The notes under the pieces: generated by a model
The model's database searches: none
Told to the model about the DNA's origin: nothing
Seen by the model: only the letters and a program-made list of their open reading frames with translations
Position numbers and translations under genes: made by a program
Assembly: GCA_020741275.1 (NCBI GenBank)
Contig: DYZK01000076.1
Coordinates: 1-35,031, forward strand
Direction: 5' to 3'
From: Corynebacterium urealyticum
Lineage (GTDB): Bacteria; Actinomycetota; Actinomycetes; Mycobacteriales; Mycobacteriaceae
Length of the DNA: 35,031 nucleotides
Shown here: positions 14,390 through 22,251 of the stretch, piece after piece
Numbering within the stretch: the first letter of the stretch is position 1
Layout: the number at the start of each line of letters is the position of its first letter

Positions 14390-14722
14390 GGGCTCCCAGG
14401 TAGGGCGCTGCCGGCTTCCAGCCTTCCCCAGTGGTGTCCGCTCACACGGTGGGCGGGCATTGGAAACGATCGACAGCAGTTCGCGCGGCCCCTGGCCACC
14501 GTGGTGGGCGGCGGGTCCGCTGGCAATTTCTAATACCCGGTTAGCTTAGCCGGTCAGGCAGACAAACAGGATGTGCAACGTGGCAAGTGTTAGAACACTG
14601 TTATGAAACCGCTAGTTTTGCGCCATGACCAGGCGATTTGCCAACTTTTAAAAAGCCTAATATAGTTTCATCTCGTTGCCGCGGAGAGCACACGCAAAGC
14701 AGTGTTCACCACGCAGCAAGAT
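14390..14722. other. 333-bp non-coding interval between the transpeptidase and tRNA-Lys
   Basis: No gene is visible. The left part should hold the transpeptidase promoter on the minus strand. It contains an imperfect 17-nt palindrome CCGGTTAGCTTAGCCGG (14537-14553) and a repeat AGTGTT-AG-AACACT (14586-14599), both operator-like. The right part carries the tRNA-Lys promoter. Confidence 0.6.
14638..14667 (+). promoter_or_regulatory. tRNA-Lys promoter
   Basis: TTGCCA (14638-14643) and TATAGT (14661-14666) are separated by 17 nt. The -10 lies in the 13-mer GCCTAATATAGTT that also precedes tRNA-His. It is 57 nt before the mature tRNA. Confidence 0.65.
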
Positions 14723-14799
14723 GGGCCATTAGCTCAGTTGGTTAGAGCAACTGACTCTTAATCAGTGGGTCCGGGGTTCGAATCCCTGATGGCCCACCA
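14723..14799 (+). tRNA. tRNA-Lys (anticodon CTT)
   Basis: The acceptor GGGCCAT (14723-14729) pairs with ATGGCCC (14789-14795); A14796 is the discriminator and CCA (14797-14799) is encoded. The D arm is GCTC/GAGC. The anticodon stem ACTGA/TCAGT encloses CTCTTAA, giving anticodon CTT. The T arm is CGGGG-TTCGAAT-CCCTG. All stems are intact. Confidence 0.97.
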
Positions 14800-14803
14800 C
14801 TGA

Positions 14804-14840
14804 TAATCCCCCGGCAGGTTTTCCTGCCGGGGGATTTCTT
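14804..14840. terminator. Bidirectional terminator between tRNA-Lys and regX3
   Basis: AATCCCCCGGCAGG (14805-14818) pairs perfectly over 14 bp with CCTGCCGGGGGATT (14823-14836) around a 4-nt loop and is followed by TCTTT. It ends tRNA-Lys transcription and, read from the other side, lies 6 nt after the regX3 stop codon. Confidence 0.85.
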
Positions 14841-14845
14841 TATGC

Positions 14846-15529
14846 CTAGGCGTTGAACTTATAGCCCAGCCCGCGCAGGGTCACCAGCAGCTCCGGCTTC
14901 GAAGGATTCTCCTCAATCTTCGTGCGAAGCCGCTTCACGTGGACATCAAGTGTCTTCGTATCACCCACGTAGTCCGAGCCCCACACACGGTCGATCAGCT
15001 GGTCACGGGTCATCACGCGACCCGCGTTGCGCACCAGCATCTCCAGCAGCTCGAACTCCTTCAGTGGCAGCTGCAGGTCCTCCCCGCGCACCGTGACCAC
15101 GTAACGGTCCACGTCGACACGCACTCCCCCGGCCTCCAGCACATTGCTGCTCCCTTCCGACCCCTGGGCCTGGCCACGGCGCAACACCGCGCGGATACGG
15201 GCCAGCAGCTCGCGGGAGGAATACGGCTTGGTCACATAATCATCCGCCCCCAGCTCCAGGCCAACGACCTTATCGATCTCCGTGTCTTTCGCGGTCAGCA
15301 TGATAATCGGCACCATCGACTTCGCCCGGATCGCCCGGCACACCTCGGTCCCCGGCAGGCCCGGCAGCATGAGATCCAACAGAATGATGTCCGCGCCATG
15401 CAGCTCGAACATCTCGACAGCCTTCAGGCCGTCCTCCGCGATCGAAACGTCATAGCCCTCCCGCTCCAGCAGATAGGACAGCGGATCGGACAGGGACTCC
15501 TCGTCCTCAACCAACAGAATCTTCGTCAT
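14846..15529 (-). CDS. regX3: Phosphate-responsive response regulator RegX3
   Basis: A 227-residue OmpR/PhoB-family regulator. The receiver domain (1-118) has the acidic pocket 'VEDEE' (Asp9), phospho-acceptor Asp52 in 'IILLDLMLPGLPG', Thr in 'IIMLTA' and Lys in 'YVTKPYSSREL'. The winged-helix DNA-binding domain (about 130-227) ends in 'LRGLGYKFNA'. It follows senX3 by 30 nt on the same strand, the classic SenX3-RegX3 order, and lies beside phoU and pstSCAB. RegX3 binds direct-repeat sites and activates phosphate-starvation genes; the likely site here is at 17759-17780. An AAGGAAGATG ribosome-binding region precedes the ATG at 15529. Confidence 0.95.
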   Translation of the reverse strand: MTKILLVEDEESLSDPLSYLLEREGYDVSIAEDGLKAVEMFELHGADIILLDLMLPGLPGTEVCRAIRAKSMVPIIMLTAKDTEIDKVVGLELGADDYVTKPYSSRELLARIRAVLRRGQAQGSEGSSNVLEAGGVRVDVDRYVVTVRGEDLQLPLKEFELLEMLVRNAGRVMTRDQLIDRVWGSDYVGDTKTLDVHVKRLRTKIEENPSKPELLVTLRGLGYKFNA

Positions 15530-15559
15530 CTTCCTTTTCCTCTCTCACAGACCGGCGGA

Positions 15560-16732
15560 CTAACCGCCAGCCACTACTTCGCTGGATGCTTCGCTGTCGT
15601 GCCGCCGGTCCTCGTGCGCGAGCGGCAGGAGAACCGTGAACGTTGAACCCTCTCCCGGGCGGCTCCATACCTTGATCTTGCCGCCGTGCTTGGCGATGAT
15701 GTGCTTCACGATCGACAGCCCCAAGCCCGTGCCGCCAGTGTTGCGAGACCGCGCCTTATCCACCCGGTAAAAACGCTCAAAGATGCGGTCTGTTTCCTTC
15801 GAACTCATCCCGATGCCGTGGTCCGTGACGACCAATGCCACGGAATTGCCACGCCGCTCAGTGCTGATGCCGACCTCTGTGTGGGCGCTCGAGTAATTAA
15901 CTGCGTTATCCACCAGGTTGCGCACTGCCTTAGCCAATAGGTCGAAGGATCCTTCCACCCGCAGGTCGGGGCTCAGTGCAACGTTCATCGTGATGTTCTT
16001 GGATTCCGCGTTCGTCCGTGCCCGGTCGATCGCCTCCTCCACCACGTCCGATACCTCAATGACGGCGGAGGACTCGAGGCCCTCGTTGTCCTGGACCTGG
16101 GAGAGGTCGATGATCTCCTGCACCAGGTGAACCAGCCGGGTGGACTCCTTTTGAATCTTCCCGCCGAAACGGTGCACCGCCTCCGGGTCATCGGAATAGT
16201 CCGTCACGGCCTCGGCCAGCAGCGAAATCGCCCCGATGGGGGTCTTCAGCTCGTGGGACACGTTGGCCACAAAGTCGCGACGTACAGCCTCGACGCGGTG
16301 GAACTCCGTCTCGTCGTCGCACAACACCAGCACATAGCCCTTACCCAGCGGGGCAACACCCGCGTGAAGGAAGCGGCGGGAGTATTCATTCGCGTCGTGC
16401 TTAATGACGAAATTGACGTCCTCGTAAATACGACGATCCGCCACCCGGGCCACTGTCTCCTGCAATTGCGGGGAAGCAAAAGCTGGACCGTCGACCAACC
16501 CCAGAGCGTAGGCCGCGGTGGAGGCCTTAATCACCTCCCCGTCCGAGTCAATGACGATGGCGGCGCTGGGAAGTGCAGCCAGGACCTCGTCCATCCCTGC
16601 TGGCAGCCCCTCGTCCGGATCCTCCTCGATGACCTGGCGGCGACGTCCCACCGCCCGAAATACGAGACTGAGCAGAACACCTAAAACGACGCCGACCGCA
16701 CCAGCGATAAGCGAAATGAGCAACACATCCAC
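15560..16732 (-). CDS. senX3: Sensor histidine kinase SenX3
   Basis: A 390-residue membrane kinase. Residues 3-25 form one strong hydrophobic segment, with no large periplasmic domain, as in mycobacterial SenX3. A PAS-like region follows (about 45-145). The HisKA motif 'FVANVSHELKTPIGAISLL' places the phosphorylated His at 160. The ATPase domain has N-box 'NLVDNAVNYS', G1 'DHGIGMS', F-box 'IFERFYRVD' and G2 'GTGLGLSIVKHI'. It signals low phosphate to RegX3, with the Pst transporter and PhoU as the usual inputs. The GTG at 16732 has a weak AGAGTGGGGG upstream. The gene is divergent from phoU across a 172-bp region. Confidence 0.94.
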   Translation of the reverse strand: MDVLLISLIAGAVGVVLGVLLSLVFRAVGRRRQVIEEDPDEGLPAGMDEVLAALPSAAIVIDSDGEVIKASTAAYALGLVDGPAFASPQLQETVARVADRRIYEDVNFVIKHDANEYSRRFLHAGVAPLGKGYVLVLCDDETEFHRVEAVRRDFVANVSHELKTPIGAISLLAEAVTDYSDDPEAVHRFGGKIQKESTRLVHLVQEIIDLSQVQDNEGLESSAVIEVSDVVEEAIDRARTNAESKNITMNVALSPDLRVEGSFDLLAKAVRNLVDNAVNYSSAHTEVGISTERRGNSVALVVTDHGIGMSSKETDRIFERFYRVDKARSRNTGGTGLGLSIVKHIIAKHGGKIKVWSRPGEGSTFTVLLPLAHEDRRHDSEASSEVVAGG

Positions 16733-16904
16733 GCCCCCACTCTAAACTGCAAACAGGCGGCTCACCACGGCGCGGGTGGGGCTGGGAGCGAGGTTTCGTG
16801 TGGAATTCACACCACTGAAACTCCGAGTTCACCTCGGGCTGCAAGCCTCGTCTTTAATTGCCGTGGGTCTCGCCCACACTGGATTTGTAAAGAAAGGACC
16901 TCGA
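16733..16904. promoter_or_regulatory. senX3-phoU divergent control region
   Basis: The region holds two PHO-like half-sites, ATTCACA (16805) and GTTCACC (16827), exactly 22 bp (twice 11) apart. The second lies inside an inverted repeat CCGAG-TTCAC-CTCGG (16823-16837). There is also an operator-like GTGTG-GAATT-CACAC (16798-16812) and a small hairpin GTGGG-tctcg-CCCAC (16863-16877) in the phoU leader. CACACT in the second arm could be a phoU -10. The elements are seen; their role is inferred. Confidence 0.4.
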
Positions 16905-17624
16905 GTGCGCGAAGTCTTCCGCAACGAACTCGAATCTATCGCAGACAGCCTCGTCGAAATGGCCGAGAAGGCCACCTCAGCCATGGAGAAGTCCGTGGAG
17001 GCGCTGCTGAACAATGACCTGGAGCTGGCCCAACAGGTCATCAGCGATGATGATTCCATTGACGGCATGCAGGCGGACCTGGACCAGCGCTCCGCCGAAG
17101 TCCTCGCGCTGCAGGCCCCCGTCGCCGCCGACCTGCGCGTGGTGATCTCCGCGCTCAAGATGTCCGTGGCCATCGAGCGCATGGGCGACCTCGCCCGACA
17201 CATCGGCTCCCTGGTTCGCATCCGTTACCCGGAGAACGCCCTCCCGGACCAGTTCCGCGACGTGTTCACCCACATGGGCACCACTGCCGTGCGCATTGGC
17301 CGCGCCCTCGTCCAGCTGCTTACCGAGCCGGGAACCTCCGCCGTTCCGATGATCGCGGCCATCGACGAGGAGATGGATACCCTGCACCTTCGCGTGTTCA
17401 CCATCATCGGCGAGCTCGCCCGCAGCGAAATCTCCCCGAGCCAGATCGCGGATGTCACCCTCATCTCCCGCTACTTCGAGCGTTTCGGCGACCAGGCGGT
17501 CAACGTCTCCCACCGTGTGGAGTACCTGCTGACCGGCAGCTTCGAGCCGACTCTCGCGAGCATGTACGACACCCAGAGTGGTCGCAAGCCACTGCCCGAC
17601 ACCCCGGATGGCGAGCAGGACTAA
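16905..17624 (+). CDS. phoU: Phosphate signalling protein PhoU
   Basis: A 239-residue all-helical cytoplasmic protein made of two PhoU repeats (about 8-110 and 112-215). Each repeat ends in an E/D-rich metal-binding motif: 'VAIERMGDLARHI' in the first and 'RYFERFGDQAVNVSHRV' in the second. PhoU links the Pst transporter to the histidine kinase and shuts down the response when phosphate is plentiful. The GTG at 16905 is chosen because the product then begins 'REVFRNELESI', the typical start, and AGAAAGGA lies just upstream; longer frames add unconserved sequence. It is 243 nt upstream of pstS and separated from it by a hairpin and a PHO-box-like element. Confidence 0.95.
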   Translation: MREVFRNELESIADSLVEMAEKATSAMEKSVEALLNNDLELAQQVISDDDSIDGMQADLDQRSAEVLALQAPVAADLRVVISALKMSVAIERMGDLARHIGSLVRIRYPENALPDQFRDVFTHMGTTAVRIGRALVQLLTEPGTSAVPMIAAIDEEMDTLHLRVFTIIGELARSEISPSQIADVTLISRYFERFGDQAVNVSHRVEYLLTGSFEPTLASMYDTQSGRKPLPDTPDGEQD

Positions 17625-17663
17625 GTCGCACCGCTGACGCGGCAGCATGCGCCCCGCGAATGT

Positions 17664-17702
17664 TCTCTGGCCCTGGTTTTGTTAACGAACCCGGGCCAGA
17701 GG
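17664..17702 (+). terminator. Hairpin after phoU
   Basis: CTCTGGCCC (17665-17673) pairs with GGGCCAGAG (17693-17701) around a 19-nt loop. It lacks a T tract, so it is a weak or factor-dependent terminator at most, or an mRNA-end stabiliser. Confidence 0.45.
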
Positions 17703-17758
17703 CGTCTTCACAGCGAAAAATGGGCAGGAAAACAGCCTCTGAGCTGGAAGAACCAAAA

Positions 17759-17780
17759 CTTCACCTAAGGTTCACCTGAA
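17759..17780 (+). promoter_or_regulatory. PHO-box-like tandem repeat before pstS (probable RegX3 site)
   Basis: CTTCACCTAAG (17759-17769) is followed directly by GTTCACCTGAA (17770-17780): two 11-bp direct repeats sharing TTCACCT. This matches the GTTCACC-type repeat units described for actinobacterial phosphate regulators of the PhoB family. It lies just upstream of where the pstS -35 should be, with TATCTT (17808-17813) as the likely -10, a suitable place for an activator. Confidence 0.7.
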
Positions 17781-17867
17781 AAGGAACCGGTCGTCACTCA
17801 CGCCTTTTATCTTTTCATTCGTATCGGGGAAACCCCGCACGTAGTTGAAAGAAGAAAGGCTCCTTAC

Positions 17868-18977
17868 GTGAAGCTCAACCGCCTCGCTCCTGCTGCAGTC
17901 CTGACTGCAGCTGCTCTCACCCTGACCGCCTGTGGCGGCAACTCCGCCACCGGCGACCAGGAGGCTGGCTCCGGCAACGACGGCCAGCAGGTCTCCGGCA
18001 ACATCGTCGGTATCGGCGCCTCTTCCCAGAAGGCTGCTATCCAGGCATGGACCACCGACTTCTCCGCCCAGAACTCCGGCGCGAGCATCAACTACTCCCC
18101 GGACGGCTCGGGTGCCGGCCGCAAGCAGTTCCTGGCAGGTAAGGCCGACTTCGCCGGCTCCGATGCCTTCATGGACGAGGACGAGATCGCTCAGTCCAAG
18201 AAGGTCTGTGGCGAGAACGGCGCCTTCGAGTTCCCGGTCTATGTCTCCCCCATCGCCATCGCCTTCAACCTCAAGGGCGTGGACAAGCTGAACCTCGACG
18301 CTGCCACCGCAGCAAAGATCTTCGCTGGCAAGATCACCAAGTGGAACGACCCACAGATCGCCAAGCTGAACCCGGAGGCAGACCTCCCGGACACCAAGAT
18401 CACCGCCGTCCACCGCTCCGATGAGTCCGGCACCACCAAGAACTTCACCGACTACCTCAACAAGGCCGCCAAGGCCGAGTGGCCGCACGAGGCTGCCGAG
18501 GAGTTCCCGGCTGAGTACGGCGGCGAGGCTGCACAGGGCACCGACGGCGTCGTCTCCCTCGTTGCCGACACCGAGGGCGCAATCGGTTACGCCGACGCCT
18601 CCGCCGTCTCCGACGACATGGGCAAGGCCGCCATCAAGGTCGGCGAGGACTTCGTCGAGTACACCCCAGAGGCTGCCGCCAAGGTCGTCGACGAGTCCCC
18701 GGTCGCTGAGGGCCGCCACGAGGGTGACATCGCCGTCGAGCTGAAGCGCGACATCGACGCCGAGGGCGCTTACCCGATCGTCCTGGTCTCCTACCACATC
18801 GTCTGCTCCAGCTACGACAGCCAGGAGAAGGTCGACCTGGTCAAGGCCTGGGAGAACTTCGTCGTCAGCGAGGAGGGCCAGCAGTCTGCAGCGGACAACG
18901 CCGGCTCCGCCCCGATCTCCGACGAGCTGCGCGGCAAGATCACCAAGGTCCTCGACCAGATCGAGGTCAAGAAGTAA
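17868..18977 (+). CDS. pstS: Phosphate-binding lipoprotein PstS
   Basis: A 369-residue substrate-binding protein of the high-affinity phosphate ABC transporter. The signal peptide ends in the lipobox 'LTLTAC', with lipidation at Cys22. Phosphate-binding segments are visible: 'GIGASSQKAAIQAW', 'GSGAGRKQFLAGKADFAGSD', 'VHRSDESGTTKNFTDYL'. It sits outside the membrane and hands phosphate to PstCA. The start is GTG at 17868 after a GAAAGAAGAAAGG purine stretch. The gene ends in tandem stops TAA TAG. Its codon use is strongly biased to C-ending codons, which fits high expression. A long hairpin follows before pstC. Confidence 0.96.
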   Translation: MKLNRLAPAAVLTAAALTLTACGGNSATGDQEAGSGNDGQQVSGNIVGIGASSQKAAIQAWTTDFSAQNSGASINYSPDGSGAGRKQFLAGKADFAGSDAFMDEDEIAQSKKVCGENGAFEFPVYVSPIAIAFNLKGVDKLNLDAATAAKIFAGKITKWNDPQIAKLNPEADLPDTKITAVHRSDESGTTKNFTDYLNKAAKAEWPHEAAEEFPAEYGGEAAQGTDGVVSLVADTEGAIGYADASAVSDDMGKAAIKVGEDFVEYTPEAAAKVVDESPVAEGRHEGDIAVELKRDIDAEGAYPIVLVSYHIVCSSYDSQEKVDLVKAWENFVVSEEGQQSAADNAGSAPISDELRGKITKVLDQIEVKK

Positions 18978-19015
18978 TAGCCCCGCGTCCTTAACGCTCG
19001 CATCCTAAACACGAG

Positions 19016-19062
19016 GCTGGGTTGGTCTTTCGAAAAAAAACCTCTCGATAGACCAACCCAGC
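19016..19062 (+). terminator. Long pstS-pstC intergenic hairpin (attenuator or mRNA stabiliser)
   Basis: GCTGGGTTGGTCT (19016-19028) pairs perfectly with AGACCAACCCAGC (19050-19062). After one mismatch the stem extends by TCGA/TCGA towards an A-rich loop. No T run follows, so full termination is unlikely. Such a hairpin would allow much more PstS than permease to be made. Confidence 0.65.
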
Positions 19063-19132
19063 TTCACGCGCGAATCAGCAACTTTGATTGGCACCCCATA
19101 CCACCCCACACTCACCCCGCACAGGAGCTCTC

Positions 19133-20098
19133 TTGTCAGCTGACACAGCCACCGCTGCGCCCGCGAAGCAGGCAAAGAAGGGAACCGTCGTCAGGCCCGG
19201 GGACAGAATCTTTTCTTTCCTCGCCCTCGCCGCCGGCGTCCTGATCCTCGCCATCCTCGCTGGTGTCGCGTTCTTCCTCTTCCTGCAGTCCACGGACACC
19301 ATCAAGGCGTCCTTCGACGACCCGTCGACCATCACCGGTGGCCGTGGTTTCCTCCCCTACGTATTCCCGCTGATCATCGGCACGTTGATCTCCGCGATCA
19401 TCTCCCTGATCGTGGCCACTCCGTTTGCCATCGGGATCGCCCTGTTCACGACGCACATGGCGCCCCGCAAGCTGGCTCCGGTGCTGGGGTACACGATCGA
19501 CCTGCTGGCTGCCATCCCGTCCGTCGTCTACGGCCTCTGGGGTCTGGCACTGTCCGGTCGCTTCGTCCCGCTCTACGAGTGGTTCGCGAAGTACCTGGGG
19601 TGGATCCCGATTTTTTCCGCGGACGACGACGGCGCGGTCTCCCAAACCGGCCGTACTCTGCTCACCGCCAGCCTGGTGCTGTCCATCATGATCCTGCCGA
19701 TCATTACCTCCCTGGTCCGCGAGGTCTTCCTGCAGACTCCGCGCCTGCAGGAAGAAGCCGCTCTAGCTCTCGGCGCGACCCGCTGGGAAATGATCCGCAT
19801 GGCCGTCCTGCCTTTCGGTATCTCCGGCATCGTCTCCGCCGTGATGCTGGGGCTCGGCCGCGCGCTCGGCGAGACCATGGCGGTGGCCATGGTGCTCTCC
19901 TCCGGCGGCCTCATCGTTTCCCTGCTGCTCTCCGGTAACCAAACCATCGCGGCAGAGATCGCGCAGAACTTCCCAGAGGCAGCGGGCCTGCGCATGTCCG
20001 AACTCATCTCGATCGGCCTGGTTCTGTTCACCATCACCCTGATCGTGAACATGACCGCACGCTGGATCGTCGCACGCACGACCGTCAAGGGGCACTGA
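19133..20098 (+). CDS. pstC: Phosphate ABC transporter permease PstC
   Basis: A 321-residue inner-membrane permease with six expected helices. The first helix is 'IFSFLALAAGVLILAILAGVAFFLFL'. The conserved permease loop that contacts the ATPase is 'EEAALALGATRWEMIRMAVLP'. 'YTIDLLAAIPSVVYGLWGL' is a further PstC signature. The TTG at 19133 is chosen because an AGGAG lies 5 nt upstream; an upstream TTG at 19088 has no ribosome-binding site and would fall inside the leader. pstA follows after 4 nt, so translation is probably coupled. Confidence 0.94.
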   Translation: MSADTATAAPAKQAKKGTVVRPGDRIFSFLALAAGVLILAILAGVAFFLFLQSTDTIKASFDDPSTITGGRGFLPYVFPLIIGTLISAIISLIVATPFAIGIALFTTHMAPRKLAPVLGYTIDLLAAIPSVVYGLWGLALSGRFVPLYEWFAKYLGWIPIFSADDDGAVSQTGRTLLTASLVLSIMILPIITSLVREVFLQTPRLQEEAALALGATRWEMIRMAVLPFGISGIVSAVMLGLGRALGETMAVAMVLSSGGLIVSLLLSGNQTIAAEIAQNFPEAAGLRMSELISIGLVLFTITLIVNMTARWIVARTTVKGH

Positions 20099-20102
20099 TC
20101 TC

Positions 20103-21302
20103 ATGGCTGACAAGAAGAACACCGCGACCGCTGACACCCCACGTGAGGGCGCACCGGCCCACGCGAAGGGCAACAGCAGCGCCTCACACCTGGTCGTCAA
20201 CCACCTGCCGAAGTGGGCCCCCTACGCCATCATCGCTGCCTCCGTTGTCGCCGCGATCGTCGTCACGGCCCTCATCTCGGATGGTTTCTCCATCGCCTTG
20301 GCCGCTTTCCTGGCTGGCCTGTTCAACCTGGTGGTGACCTTTGCCTGGTCCGGCGCTGTCGAGGGCAAGCGCAAGGCCGTGTACCGCGTGGCCACCGTGC
20401 TCGTCTCCTCAGCATTCGCCCTCGCGCTGGTCCCCCTGGTCTCCCTGCTGTGGATGGCCATTGAAAAGGGTGGCCCGGTGCTGCTGGAAAACAGCTCCCT
20501 GCTGAACCGCTCCATGGAGGGCATGAAGGGCATCTACGATAAGGAGTTCGCGGCCGGCGAGTCCGAGCTCATGGGTGGTTTCCACCACGCGATCGTCGGT
20601 ACCCTGCTGATCACCCTCGCTGCAGCGATCATCTCCATCCCGATCGGTGTGCTCTGCGCGATCTACCTGGTGGAGTACGCCAACGATAAGAAGTCCGGCG
20701 CGCTCGGCCGTGCCATCACCTTCTTCGTGGACGTCATGACGGGCATCCCGTCCATCGTCGCTGGTCTGTTCGCGTTCTCCCTGTTCTCCACGGTGATCGA
20801 GCTGGTCTCCCCTGAGAACCTGACGGCCGCCAAATCCGGTATCTCCGCCGCCGTGGCCCTCTCCGTGCTCATGATCCCGGTCGTGGTCCGAAACACGGAG
20901 GAAATCCTGCGACTGGTGCCGCACGATCTGCGCGAGGCCTCCTACGCCCTGGGTGTGCCGAAGTGGAAGACCATCATGAAGATCGTCCTGCCAACCGCGA
21001 TCTCCGGCATCCTGTCCGGCATCACCATCGCCATCGCGCGCGTCATCGGTGAGACCGCCCCGATCATGGTCACCGCCGGTTTCGCCGCGAGCGTGAACTG
21101 GAACGTCTTCTCCGGCTGGATGTCCACCCTGCCGACCTTCATCTACGACTCCGTCACCCGCCCGACCGCACCTGGTACCGCAGCAATCGCGTCCACCGAC
21201 CGCGCCTGGGCCGCAGCCCTCGTGCTCATCGTCATCGTGATGCTCCTCAACCTCGGCGCCCGCATCCTGTCCAAGGTGCTCGCCCCGAAGTCGGGCCGCT
21301 AA
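20103..21302 (+). CDS. pstA: Phosphate ABC transporter permease PstA with N-terminal extension
   Basis: A 399-residue permease, about 100 residues longer than a minimal PstA. The core begins near residue 90 ('KRKAVYRVATVLVSSAFALALVPLVSLLW') and carries 'FFVDVMTGIPSIVAGLFAF' and the ATPase-contacting loop 'REASYALGVPKWKTIMKIVLP'. The extra N-terminus has a polar, A/T/K-rich stretch (1-35) and two hydrophobic segments (about 40-59 and 62-83), so the protein may have eight membrane helices. I believe similar extensions occur in other actinobacteria but cannot check. The ATG at 20103 lies 4 nt after pstC; GGGGCACTGATCTC upstream gives only a weak ribosome-binding site. Confidence 0.94.
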   Translation: MADKKNTATADTPREGAPAHAKGNSSASHLVVNHLPKWAPYAIIAASVVAAIVVTALISDGFSIALAAFLAGLFNLVVTFAWSGAVEGKRKAVYRVATVLVSSAFALALVPLVSLLWMAIEKGGPVLLENSSLLNRSMEGMKGIYDKEFAAGESELMGGFHHAIVGTLLITLAAAIISIPIGVLCAIYLVEYANDKKSGALGRAITFFVDVMTGIPSIVAGLFAFSLFSTVIELVSPENLTAAKSGISAAVALSVLMIPVVVRNTEEILRLVPHDLREASYALGVPKWKTIMKIVLPTAISGILSGITIAIARVIGETAPIMVTAGFAASVNWNVFSGWMSTLPTFIYDSVTRPTAPGTAAIASTDRAWAAALVLIVIVMLLNLGARILSKVLAPKSGR

Positions 21303-21313
21303 GGCCATCGGGA

Positions 21314-21345
21314 GCTGCTGTTCCCGGGCCAGCCCCGGGAGCAGC
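21314..21345 (+). terminator. pstA-pstB intergenic hairpin
   Basis: GCTGC (21314-21318) plus TCCCGGG (21322-21328) pair with CCCGGGA (21334-21340) plus GCAGC (21341-21345), leaving three bulged bases on the left. It lies in a 150-nt gap, followed by an A-rich stretch but no T run. It probably modulates rather than ends transcription. Confidence 0.4.
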
Positions 21346-21452
21346 ACCCCAAAAAGAAGAACTTCAACGCCCACGCCGAGCCGGCGACGTCCCAAAGAAA
21401 CCGGTTCCCCGCGCCACCCGAAGCGGTGCGCACAGAAAACACTGGAGGAAAA

Positions 21453-22232
21453 ATGTCTAAGCAAATCGACATCGAGGATCTGAACATCTTCTACGGCGAT
21501 TTCCGCGCGGTCGAGGGGGTGACCATGACCATCGAGCCGAAGTCCGTCACCGCGTTCATCGGCCCGTCCGGCTGTGGTAAGTCCACCGTGCTGCGCACCC
21601 TGAACCGCATGCACGAGGTTATCCCGGGCGCCCGCGTCGAGGGCAGCGTGAAGATGGATGGCAAGGACATCTACGGCGCTGGCGTCGACCCCGTCAACGT
21701 CCGCCGCGAGGTGGGCATGGTCTTCCAGAAGGCTAACCCCTTCCCCACCATGTCCATCCAGGACAACGTGCTGGCCGGTGTTCGTCTGAACAACAAGAAG
21801 CTCTCCAAGTCCGAGGCCGACGAGCTGACCGAGAAGGCACTGCGCGGCGCGAACCTGTGGGAAGAGGTTAAGGACCGTCTGGACAAGCCGGGCTCCGGCC
21901 TCTCCGGCGGTCAGCAGCAGCGACTGTGCATCGCACGTGCCATCGCCGTGGAGCCAGAAGTCCTGCTCATGGACGAGCCGTGCTCCGCGCTCGACCCAAT
22001 CTCCACCCTGGCCATCGAGGACCTGATCAACACGCTAAAGGACCGCTTCACGGTCGTCATCGTGACCCACAACATGCAGCAGGCCGCCCGTGTGTCCGAC
22101 AAGACCGCGTTCTTCAACATCGCGGGTGCCGGTAAGCCGGGCAAGCTCATTGAGTACAACGACACCAAGCAGCTGTTCAGCAAGCCAGATAAGGAAGAGA
22201 CCCAGAACTACATCTCGGGCCGCTTCGGCTAA
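21453..22232 (+). CDS. pstB: Phosphate ABC transporter ATP-binding protein PstB
   Basis: A 259-residue ABC ATPase. Walker A is 'GPSGCGKST' at 37-45, the Q-loop is in '[16 protein letters not shown]', the signature is '[15 protein letters not shown]', Walker B is '[13 protein letters not shown]', and the switch His is in '[15 protein letters not shown]'. The NPFP segment is specific to PstB among ABC ATPases. It powers phosphate import through PstCA. The ATG at 21453 follows a strong GGAGG; an in-frame upstream ATG would add nine residues without a ribosome-binding site. It ends the pst transcription unit, followed by a clear terminator. Confidence 0.97.
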   Translation: MSKQIDIEDLNIFYGDFRAVEGVTMTIEPKSVTAFIGPSGCGKSTVLRTLNRMHEVIPGARVEGSVKMDGKDIYGAGVDPVNVRREVGMVFQKANPFPTMSIQDNVLAGVRLNNKKLSKSEADELTEKALRGANLWEEVKDRLDKPGSGLSGGQQQRLCIARAIAVEPEVLLMDEPCSALDPISTLAIEDLINTLKDRFTVVIVTHNMQQAARVSDKTAFFNIAGAGKPGKLIEYNDTKQLFSKPDKEETQNYISGRFG

Positions 22233-22251
22233 ATCTGCTCTGCGCCTACTG

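Noticed and set aside
14701..14712. GTTCACC before tRNA-Lys as a PHO site
   Set aside because: A single half-site without an 11-bp partner, lying downstream of the -10 inside the tRNA leader.
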